Shown piece by piece: positions 22,729-29,101 of a stretch of DNA of 29,101 nt. Source of the DNA: Gallionella sp. GTDB lineage: Bacteria > Pseudomonadota > Gammaproteobacteria > Burkholderiales > Gallionellaceae. Position 1 is the stretch's first letter. The number at the start of each line of letters is the position of its first letter. Made by a program: the position numbers and the translations under genes. The notes under the pieces are model-generated. The model made no database searches, was not told where the DNA came from, and was given only the letters and a program-made list of their open reading frames with translations. The stretch spans positions 1 through 29,101 of the forward strand of contig JAUYGW010000070.1 in the NCBI GenBank assembly GCA_030690245.1. Direction: 5' to 3'.

Positions 22729-24669
22729 TCAGGCTTGATCCGCTGCGTTAGTGAGGGTGTTGTCCAGTTCCTGGATGCCCTCGCGCAGCAGCTTCACTGA
22801 ATCGGATAGCACCTGGTGGAAGTCGCGATTGGCCTCGCCGACCGCCTTGGTCATGCCGTCGCTGAAGGATTGGTGCGCCTCGCCCAGCACGCCGGATATC
22901 CTGGCAAGGTAGTTGTCCGCCTCTTTTTGCGCGCCCACCAGTTTCGCAGTGGCTTCCTCGATGCGCGTAATCACGTCGCTCGACATGGAAGCCTCGCGGC
23001 GCGCCTGCTCGACAATCGCCTGCATCGAGCCTACCAGGCCGGCCAGCGAATCGCGCACCGACTTGTGATCCGCAAGCGTTTCACTCAATCCCCTGGATGC
23101 AGCCGAAAGCTGGTTTGCCACCAGCGACGATTTTTCCAGCGTGGCGGTAACCCCCTGTCCGGCGGCGGCGAAGTCCTTGGCCGCGAGGTGCAGGCTGTTG
23201 GCGCTGCTGTTCATCTTCGAGAGCGCATCCCCGGTGGTGTTGCGCATGACAAGAATGGCGGATTTCATCTCGGCGACGGTGCGGTTGATGCCGTCGACCA
23301 CAATCTCGACCCTGTCGCCGAGCTGGCCGACTACCGTCTGGCTGGTTTCGCTTAAGCTCTGCTGATGTTTTATGCTGGCATCAGCGGATTGTTGAACCTG
23401 GGTGTTCAGTCTCTCGATGAGTGCTCCCATATGATCGGAGAGATCGCTCAATGTGCTTTGCAGCTTCGCCTGCGTCTCACCCTGCGAGCTGGAGACGGAT
23501 CGCTGCATTTGATCGATGAATTCGGCCATCTGGTCATTCATGAAGCGTTGATGCGATTCTGCTGCTGCCATCGCTGCTGCCAGTTGTTCGGCCATTGCCG
23601 AAGTGCTCTTTTGCCCGGCCTCCGCCATACCCGAAGCCATTTTGTCGAGGGTGACAACCGCCGCCTGCAGTGCCTGTATGGTTTCCTGCTGCATGCTGTT
23701 GATGCCGCTGGCCTGGCTGCCGAACAGCTCTTTCATCTGCTGGGTGAAAGTTTCCAGCACGTTGCTCAGCAGGGTCTGGAACGCAGCTCCCTGATCGTTA
23801 CGCGCCTCCTTGAGCGATGCGGCGATTTCGGTGAGCGGCCCCTTCAGGCTCGCTTCGATGCCGCTGACGATACGGTTCCCGAGAGCGGTTGAGGCGGTAT
23901 TGGCTGCCGCGATCTGTTTTTCCGTGAGTTCGGCGAATAACTGATTCAGCTCGCCCTTGAGCAGGCTGGCGATCCGGTTTGGGGATGACTCCGATGCCTT
24001 GACCAGCCGGACCAGATATTCTTCGCCCGCGCCGCTGTCGGAGAGTGCATCAAGAAGTTGCACAATCTTCTCGACCTTGGCGTTCAGCCGGGTGACGATC
24101 AGCTTCTCGATGAGCGTGATGGCCATTGCGAGTGTGATGGCCGCTGCCGATACCAGGAAGGCTTCCCAGACGCCGTGGAGCAGTTTGTTCAGGCTGTTGC
24201 GCACGATGATGGCGTTTTCCGATACCTCGAACGCCTGCAGGCCGATGAGGAGGCCGTAGAACGTCCCGATAATCCCGACGCCGGTGAACAGCCCCGGCAG
24301 GTGCTTGAAGAAATCGGTGCGCAGCGGGATGTCGACGATGATTTCGGGCCGGAAAACCAACCCTGCCGGCATGGTCGAGCGCATGCGTGTGGCGGGTTGG
24401 CCGGTGACGGAATCGGCTTCGGTTTGCTTGTGCAGCGTGGCCGAATATTCACGCCAGAGGTGTTCGAGTACGCCTTTTTTCTCGAAAATCCGATCCAGGC
24501 TGCCGTCCGGCTTGCCGTTCAGCGCCTCCAGCTTCCTGGTTGCCGTTGACAGCCGTATTGAAACGAGTATTGACGGAAGGAAAAAGAAAAATAAAAACGC
24601 AAAAAGTAAAACCCCGAGTACCGCTGCAAATATATAAATATGTTGTGGAAGATTCGCAAGTGTCGGCAT
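22729..24669 (-). CDS. zorA: ZorA-like MotA/ExbB stator protein with long cytoplasmic tail
   Basis: The 646-residue protein has a first membrane helix (about 11-36), a cytoplasmic stretch, then two helices of the MotA/TolQ/ExbB type (about 125-147 with PGLFTGVGIIGTFYGLLIGL, and 168-193). A mostly helical tail of about 445 residues follows, rich in Ala, Gln, Ser and Glu, with many methyl-accepting-like heptads. MotA and ExbB lack such a tail; ZorA has one, which projects into the cytoplasm and is needed for defence signalling. It is the first gene of the operon, about 60 nt from a recognisable promoter. No strong ribosome binding site precedes the ATG; upstream reads TAAAACCAA. No truncation is visible. 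Confidence 0.92.
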   Translation of the reverse strand: MPTLANLPQHIYIFAAVLGVLLFAFLFFFFLPSILVSIRLSTATRKLEALNGKPDGSLDRIFEKKGVLEHLWREYSATLHKQTEADSVTGQPATRMRSTMPAGLVFRPEIIVDIPLRTDFFKHLPGLFTGVGIIGTFYGLLIGLQAFEVSENAIIVRNSLNKLLHGVWEAFLVSAAAITLAMAITLIEKLIVTRLNAKVEKIVQLLDALSDSGAGEEYLVRLVKASESSPNRIASLLKGELNQLFAELTEKQIAAANTASTALGNRIVSGIEASLKGPLTEIAASLKEARNDQGAAFQTLLSNVLETFTQQMKELFGSQASGINSMQQETIQALQAAVVTLDKMASGMAEAGQKSTSAMAEQLAAAMAAAESHQRFMNDQMAEFIDQMQRSVSSSQGETQAKLQSTLSDLSDHMGALIERLNTQVQQSADASIKHQQSLSETSQTVVGQLGDRVEIVVDGINRTVAEMKSAILVMRNTTGDALSKMNSSANSLHLAAKDFAAAGQGVTATLEKSSLVANQLSAASRGLSETLADHKSVRDSLAGLVGSMQAIVEQARREASMSSDVITRIEEATAKLVGAQKEADNYLARISGVLGEAHQSFSDGMTKAVGEANRDFHQVLSDSVKLLREGIQELDNTLTNAADQA

Positions 24670-24736
24670 TTGGTTTTACATCGGTGATAGGGTCAATGGA
24701 GTCGCAGGAGGGACGCTGGATCCGGCCCGCGTCGCG

Positions 24737-24765
24737 AAAATAGCACTCGGCCGGAGTGAAGTCAA
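24737..24765 (-). promoter_or_regulatory. Sigma-70 promoter of the zor-like operon
   Basis: On the minus strand, TTGACT (24765-24760), a 17-nt spacer and TATTTT (24742-24737). The expected transcript start is near 24730, giving a leader of about 60 nt before zorA. This suggests at least low constitutive expression. Confidence 0.6.
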
Positions 24766-24822
24766 TTTGGCCGGCGCCATCGGACGGTGGAAGCGGCGTA
24801 TTTTGGCGGAAATAAATTAGGG

Positions 24823-24851
24823 TTGTGGGGGGCGGGCTGTTTTGCTAGAAT
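24823..24851 (+). promoter_or_regulatory. Promoter of the rpsU operon
   Basis: TTGTGG (24823-24828), a 17-nt spacer and TAGAAT (24846-24851), followed by a CGCGCCCTC discriminator as expected for growth-rate-controlled genes. It is divergent from the zor-like promoter, 57 bp away. Confidence 0.65.
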
Positions 24852-24887
24852 CGCGCCCTCAAATTTTTGGTGGAAGGTAGTTTGTTC

Positions 24888-25100
24888 ATGACAACTGTAC
24901 GAGTTAAAGAGAATGAGCCGTTCGAAGTCGCGATGCGCCGTTTCAAGCGCTCCGTGGAAAAGACCGGCCTGTTGACCGATTTGCGCGCCCGCGAGTTTTA
25001 CGAGAAGCCTACCGCAGAACGCAAGCGCAAGCTGGCTGCCGCCGTAAAGCGCCATTACAAGCGCCTGCGCAGCCAAACTCTTCCTCCCAAGCTTTACTAA
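24888..25100 (+). CDS. rpsU: 30S ribosomal protein S21
   Basis: The 70-residue basic protein matches S21: [24 protein letters not shown] near the start, then the basic helices [19 protein letters not shown] and a [10 protein letters not shown] tail. The in-frame ATG at 24867 would add seven residues not found in the family and would overlap the GGAAGG ribosome binding site, so 24888 is chosen. S21 assists translation initiation. It leads the macromolecular-synthesis operon rpsU-yqeY-dnaG-rpoD. Confidence 0.96.
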   Translation: MTTVRVKENEPFEVAMRRFKRSVEKTGLLTDLRAREFYEKPTAERKRKLAAAVKRHYKRLRSQTLPPKLY

Positions 25101-25154
25101 TTCTGGCTTTGCTAATCTGCCGCGCCTGCTTTTGGCGCAGCGGTTGGTTTCGAT

Positions 25155-25601
25155 ATGAGCCTCAAGCAGCAAATCACCGATGACATGAAAGCCGCGATGC
25201 GCGCCAAGGATACGGCGCGTCTCGGGGCGATTCGCCTGTTGCTTGCCGCGATCAAGCAGCGCGAGGTGGATGAACGTATCGAGTTGGCGGATGCGGACAT
25301 GGTCGCCATCATCGAAAAGATGAACAAGCAGCGGCGCGACTCCATTAGTCAGTACGAGGCGGCTGGCCGTCAGGATTTGGCGGATATCGAGAAGTTTGAA
25401 ATGAGTATATTGGCCGCCTACATGCCGCAACAGCTTGGCGAAGACGAAATCGCCTCCGCCGTGGCCGAGGCGATTGCCGCAACCGGTGCGGCCGGCCCGC
25501 AAGACATGGGCAAAGTGATGGGCCTGCTCAAGCCCAAATTGGCCGGGCGTGCCGATATGGGCAAAGTCTCCGCCTTGATCAAGGCGCAACTCGGCAAGTA
25601 A
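25155..25601 (+). CDS. yqeY: GatB/YqeY-domain protein
   Basis: The 148-residue protein is the stand-alone YqeY form, homologous to the C-terminal tRNA-binding region of GatB. It shows MSLKQQITDDMKAAMRAKD, RLLLAAIKQREVDERIELAD, a QYEAAGRQDLADIEKFEMSIL block, the YMPQQL motif, and GPQDMGKVMGLLKPKLAGRADM near the end. A role in amino-acyl-tRNA amidation or binding is suspected for the family but not proven. Its place between rpsU and dnaG is the common arrangement in betaproteobacteria. Confidence 0.94.
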   Translation: MSLKQQITDDMKAAMRAKDTARLGAIRLLLAAIKQREVDERIELADADMVAIIEKMNKQRRDSISQYEAAGRQDLADIEKFEMSILAAYMPQQLGEDEIASAVAEAIAATGAAGPQDMGKVMGLLKPKLAGRADMGKVSALIKAQLGK

Positions 25602-25640
25602 TTCCCGGTTAACCGTTCCACCGGCGCTACGCCGGCAGCG

Positions 25641-27404
25641 ATGAAAGGTGCGGGCTTGATTCCGAAAAGTTTTATTCAGGACCTGCTTAATCGTCTCGAT
25701 ATCGTGGACGTGGTCGAGCGGTACGTGCCGCTCAAGAAGGCCGGCGCGAATTTCGTGGCCTGCTGCCCGTTCCACAGCGAAAAATCCCCCTCGTTTACCG
25801 TCAGCCAGTCCAAGCAGTTCTACCATTGCTTCGGCTGCGGCGCGCATGGCACGGCAATCGGCTTCGTCATGGAACACGCCGGGTTCGGCTATGTCGAGGC
25901 GATCGAGGAGCTGGCGCGCAACGCCGGTTTGGAGGTTCCAAACGAGCGCCCCGCCGCAGGCGATGCCCAGAGAGAATACGCCCAGAAAGTCGCGCCGGAT
26001 TTGTATGAGGTGATGCAGACCGCCACGCGCTATTATCGCGAACAACTCAAGCAGTCGCCGCGCGCGATCGATTACCTCAAGCAGCGCGGCCTGTCCGGCG
26101 AAATCGCGGCGAAATTCGGCATCGGTTACGCGCCTGACGCGTGGCAGAACCTTGCTACGGCCTTTCCGGATTACCAGAGCGATGCACTGGCCGAGACCGG
26201 CCTGGTGATCGCCGGCGACGAGGGGAAGCGCTATGACCGCTTCCGCGACCGCATCATGTTCCCCATCGTCAACGTGCGCGGCCAGGTCATCGGCTTCGGC
26301 GGGCGGGTGCTGGACAAGGGCGAGCCCAAATACCTCAATTCGCCGGAAACGCCGCTGTTCGAAAAAGGCCGCGAATTATATGGCCTGTTCCAGGCGCAAA
26401 AAGCCATCCGTGGCGGGCAGCAGGTGCTGGTGGTGGAAGGCTACATGGATGTGGTCGCGCTCGCGCAGCACGGCGTGGAATACGCCGTGGCGACGCTGGG
26501 CACGGCGACAACGCCGTACCACGTGCAGAAACTGTTGCGCCTGGCCGAACAAATCGTATTCTGTTTCGACGGCGACAAGGCGGGGCAGAAGGCGGCCTGG
26601 CGCGCGCTGGAAAACGCGCTGCCCTATTTGCAGGACGGCAAGCGCATCAGCTTCCTGTTCCTGCCGGTCGAACATGATCCCGACAGTTTCATCCGCGAAT
26701 TCGGCAAGGACGCTTTCGAGCAGCGCGTGCGCGAAGCGATGCCGTTGTCCGGTTACCTGTTGCGTGAAGCCGGTGCGGAACTGGATTTGCGCAGCCAGGA
26801 AGGGCGCAATCAATTGTTGCAGCGCGCCAAACCGTTGTTGACCGCGATCACCGCGCCAACTACCGCGTTGCTGTTGCGCAAGGAAGTCGCGGCGCTCGCC
26901 GGAGTGAGCCAGGCGGAACTGGAGGCGCTGTATGAAATCAAACCGGTCGTGCGCGCCGCGCCGCGAGCCTTCCAGAAAGCCGGGCGTGCAGCGCCCTCGG
27001 CGCACCGGCTATTGCTGCAATGCCTGATTTCGCAGCCTGCCTTGGGCGCACAAATCCATACCGACTGGCAGGGCGAAGGCGCCGAAGCCGAGGCGGTGGC
27101 GGCGGTGCTTTATGTTTTGCGCGAAGCCGGTTTTGAGGCAAGCAGTGCGGCGCTGATGCAGATGTTTCAAGGTACGGCGCATGAGAAAACCCTCACGGCG
27201 GCAGAGGCGGATATGTTGAACTGGGGCGAAAATTTTGATGTGGCGGCGGAGTTTTCCGGGTTGATGAGCCGGCTCAATGAAGGGCAGCGCCGACAGCAGT
27301 TTCAGGTCTTGCAGGCAAAATTGGCACAAGGCGGCTTAGCCAACCTGAGCGACTCGGAACGCGAGCAATACAAGCAACTGGCAAAACCACCTCAACGCGG
27401 CTAA
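25641..27404 (+). CDS. dnaG: DNA primase
   Basis: DnaG makes RNA primers at the replication fork. The protein has an N-terminal CHC2 zinc domain (Cys42, His45, Cys63, Cys66), a TOPRIM catalytic core with VVEGYMDVVAL and CFDGDKAGQKAA, and a C-terminal helicase-binding domain; 587 residues is normal. The start is uncertain. ATG 25641 lacks a good ribosome binding site. TTG 25656 has AAAGGTG about 6 nt upstream and would begin M-IPKSFIQDLLN, closer to the usual N-terminus. No frameshift is seen. Confidence 0.97.
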   Translation: MKGAGLIPKSFIQDLLNRLDIVDVVERYVPLKKAGANFVACCPFHSEKSPSFTVSQSKQFYHCFGCGAHGTAIGFVMEHAGFGYVEAIEELARNAGLEVPNERPAAGDAQREYAQKVAPDLYEVMQTATRYYREQLKQSPRAIDYLKQRGLSGEIAAKFGIGYAPDAWQNLATAFPDYQSDALAETGLVIAGDEGKRYDRFRDRIMFPIVNVRGQVIGFGGRVLDKGEPKYLNSPETPLFEKGRELYGLFQAQKAIRGGQQVLVVEGYMDVVALAQHGVEYAVATLGTATTPYHVQKLLRLAEQIVFCFDGDKAGQKAAWRALENALPYLQDGKRISFLFLPVEHDPDSFIREFGKDAFEQRVREAMPLSGYLLREAGAELDLRSQEGRNQLLQRAKPLLTAITAPTTALLLRKEVAALAGVSQAELEALYEIKPVVRAAPRAFQKAGRAAPSAHRLLLQCLISQPALGAQIHTDWQGEGAEAEAVAAVLYVLREAGFEASSAALMQMFQGTAHEKTLTAAEADMLNWGENFDVAAEFSGLMSRLNEGQRRQQFQVLQAKLAQGGLANLSDSEREQYKQLAKPPQRG

Positions 27405-27414
27405 CCAGCGACTT

Positions 27415-27436
27415 GCGGGCGTTGTTTGCCCGCTTG
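27415..27436 (+). terminator. Possible attenuating hairpin after dnaG
   Basis: A 6-bp stem GCGGGC / GCCCGC with a 7-nt loop lies 11 nt after dnaG, followed by TTGTAACC rather than a true T-run. It could reduce read-through into rpoD but is not a strong terminator. Confidence 0.35.
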
Positions 27437-27556
27437 TAACCAACCACTTGGCTACCGTTTTTGGTTGCCTGGCGGGATGGCTAGTTGTTTCATCAGCCGA
27501 ATGGCTATGCAAAGCTAACTATCTAACAAGGTTAAGAAATGGTTGATGAAATCGGG

Positions 27557-27562
27557 TATAAT
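27557..27562 (+). promoter_or_regulatory. -10 element of the rpoD promoter
   Basis: A consensus TATAAT, preceded by GGG and followed by CCGCCGC, 43 nt before rpoD. No -35 match lies at the usual distance, so an activator or the upstream inverted repeat could matter. Confidence 0.65.
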
Positions 27563-27605
27563 CCGCCGCTTTTCTGCGCGGCATCACGCAATTGGGAATC
27601 TGAAT

Positions 27606-29101
27606 ATGGCAAAGCCTAAAGACAAGAAAAAGCAGGACAAGAAACAAGCTGTAGCTATTCCGCTGCTGGTCGTTGACCAGCAGCAGGATATCGAGGCGCG
27701 GCGTACGCGCCTGAAAGCCTTGATCGTGCTGGGCAAGGAGCGCGGCTACCTGACCTATGCGGAGATCAACGACCACTTGCCGGACATGCTCGAAGTCGAG
27801 CAGATCGAAGGTGTGGCGAGCATGATCAATGACATGGGCATCAAGGTGTGCGATGTCGCTCCCGATGCTGAAGCGCTGATCATGACGGATACCGCGCCTG
27901 CGGCGGCCGACGAGGACGCCGCCGAGGAGGCCGAAGCCGCGCTGTCTACGGTGGACTCGGAATTCGGCCGCACTACCGACCCGGTGCGCATGTATATGCG
28001 CGAAATGGGGACGGTCGAGCTGCTTACCCGCGAGAAGGAAATCGAGATTGCCAAGCGCATCGAGGAAGGCCTGAAACACATGATTCAGGCGATCTCCGCG
28101 TGCCCGGCAACGATCGCCGAAATCCTGGCGCTGGCCACAAAAATCGAACATGACCAGATGCGCGTCGATGAGCTGATCGACGGCTTCGTGGATACCGCAG
28201 ATGAAGCGGTCATCGGCGCCGAGGGCGACGAAGAAGAGGAAGAAGCAGCAGAGGAAACCAACAACCATGCCGCCGACGAGGAAGAGGATGAAGAGGCGAC
28301 CGCCGCCGCCGCCGCCGCCAATCTGGCCCAGCTAAAGGCCGATGCTTTGGCGCGCTTTGCCGTGATTGCCGACCTGTTCAACAAGATGGGCAAGGCTTAC
28401 GAAAAATACGGCTATCGCAGCAAGCAATATGACAAGTTCCAATCCGGTATTTCCGATGAATTGATGGGCTTCCGCTTCTCCGCGAAACAAGTGGATGCAC
28501 TGTGCGACACCATGCGCGGCCTGGTAGAAGAGGTGCGCCGCAGCGAGCGCAGCATCCAGGAGATGTGTGTGGCCAAAGGCAGAATGCCGCGCCCGCATTT
28601 CATCAAGGTGTTTCCGGGCAATGAAGACAACCTGCAATGGGTCGCGCAGGAACTGAAGGCGAAGAAACCTTACAGCGAAACACTGGAGCGCTACCAGCAT
28701 GCCATCGTCGAGCAGCAGCAGCGCCTGCTGGATCTGGAGCGTCGCGTCGGTATTCCGATCAAGGACCTGAAGGAAATCAACAAGCAGATGACCAACGGCG
28801 AAGCCAAGGCACGCCGCGCCAAACGCGACATGATCGAGGCCAACCTGCGCCTGGTGATTTCCATCGCCAAGAAATACACCAACCGCGGCCTGCAATTCCT
28901 CGACCTGATCCAGGAAGGCAACATCGGGCTGATGAAGGCGGTCGACAAGTTCGAATACCGCCGCGGCTACAAGTTCTCGACCTACGCCACGTGGTGGATC
29001 CGCCAGGCGATCACCCGCGCCATCGCCGACCAGGCCCGAACCATCAGGATCCCTGTTCATATGATCGAAACCATCAACAAGTTGACGCGTGCCTCCCGGT
29101 A
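27606..29101 (+). CDS. rpoD: RNA polymerase primary sigma factor (RpoD), 3' end outside window
   Basis: The first 498 codons of sigma-70 are present; the rest runs off the right edge. Region 1.1 is visible ([21 protein letters not shown] and following), region 1.2 begins [21 protein letters not shown], and the non-conserved region is next. Regions 2.1-2.4 follow, with [48 protein letters not shown], and region 3.0 starting [15 protein letters not shown]. Within the non-conserved region is a strongly acidic stretch and six consecutive Ala codons (GCC repeats, 28302-28319). GGGAA lies 7 nt before ATG 27606. The gene ends the conserved rpsU-yqeY-dnaG-rpoD group. Confidence 0.98.
   Translation, partial: MAKPKDKKKQDKKQAVAIPLLVVDQQQDIEARRTRLKALIVLGKERGYLTYAEINDHLPDMLEVEQIEGVASMINDMGIKVCDVAPDAEALIMTDTAPAAADEDAAEEAEAALSTVDSEFGRTTDPVRMYMREMGTVELLTREKEIEIAKRIEEGLKHMIQAISACPATIAEILALATKIEHDQMRVDELIDGFVDTADEAVIGAEGDEEEEEAAEETNNHAADEEEDEEATAAAAAANLAQLKADALARFAVIADLFNKMGKAYEKYGYRSKQYDKFQSGISDELMGFRFSAKQVDALCDTMRGLVEEVRRSERSIQEMCVAKGRMPRPHFIKVFPGNEDNLQWVAQELKAKKPYSETLERYQHAIVEQQQRLLDLERRVGIPIKDLKEINKQMTNGEAKARRAKRDMIEANLRLVISIAKKYTNRGLQFLDLIQEGNIGLMKAVDKFEYRRGYKFSTYATWWIRQAITRAIADQARTIRIPVHMIETINKLTRASR

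Noticed and set aside
21999..24669. Flagellar motor MotA/MotB
   Set aside because: The stator protein has a 445-residue tail that MotA lacks, the partner starts FWISYADLMTAL as in ZorB, and no flagellar or chemotaxis genes are near.
24762..26045. 427-codon minus-strand frame opposite rpsU, yqeY and dnaG
   Set aside because: It crosses three confirmed genes and two promoters and shows no recognisable domain.
27405..27605. tRNA gene in the dnaG-rpoD spacer
   Set aside because: No cloverleaf, TTCGA-type T-loop or acceptor stem pairing could be found by eye; only a weak hairpin, an inverted repeat and the rpoD promoter are visible.

Overview
The window looks like a chromosomal segment of a betaproteobacterium, probably Gallionellaceae/Nitrosomonadales-like (for example Sideroxydans or Gallionella relatives). 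This is inferred from protein character, GC-rich codon use and gene order, not from a database search. Most of it is housekeeping DNA. It is interrupted by one accessory block that resembles a Zorya anti-phage system with an unusual fourth gene.

Layout. 1-852 (-): proA, running off the left edge, divergent from trpC (1047-1850). 1886-3509 (+): a small Cys-rich protein, a CsbD-like stress protein and a YihY/BrkB membrane protein. 3578-4774 (-): an OsmC-family protein and a DUF218 envelope protein. 4903-9857 (+): a run of alpha/beta hydrolase, glycerophosphodiester phosphodiesterase, glpD and an FGGY kinase. The first three overlap by 4 nt, and together they look like a route from lipid head groups to glycerol-3-phosphate and DHAP. 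10013-10845 (+): rplM-rpsI behind a near-consensus promoter. 10937-13515 (+): argC, a DUF6776-like protein, a bactofilin and erpA. 13731-16137 (-): anmK and an M23 peptidase, flanked by two inverted copies of a ~120-130 bp MITE-like repeat. 16505-18700 (+): tyrS, then a class III nucleotide cyclase carrying an FHA domain. 18811-24669 (-): zorA-zorB-zorC-like genes and a tail-anchored Ser/Thr kinase. 24888-29101 (+): rpsU-yqeY-dnaG-rpoD, the macromolecular-synthesis cluster, with rpoD cut by the right edge.

The accessory block. Four minus-strand genes with gaps of 13, 24 and 47 nt follow one recognisable sigma-70 promoter. They encode a MotA/ExbB-type stator with a ~445-residue tail (ZorA), a MotB/OmpA partner with Asp26 (ZorB), an EH_Signature-like protein (ZorC) and, where type I Zorya carries the ZorD helicase/nuclease, a Hanks-type kinase with a long charged helix and a C-terminal membrane anchor. 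The kinase converges on the cyclase-FHA gene. FHA domains read phosphothreonine, so a stator-to-kinase-to-cyclase signalling chain is a testable idea. No ZorD or ZorE is present in the window.

Other structure. REP-like hairpins sit at 890-976, 4833-4866 and 8388-8448; the last supplies the end of the GlpD reading frame and its stop codon. Several promoters share a TAAAAT -10 followed by GCGC or a similar GC-rich discriminator.
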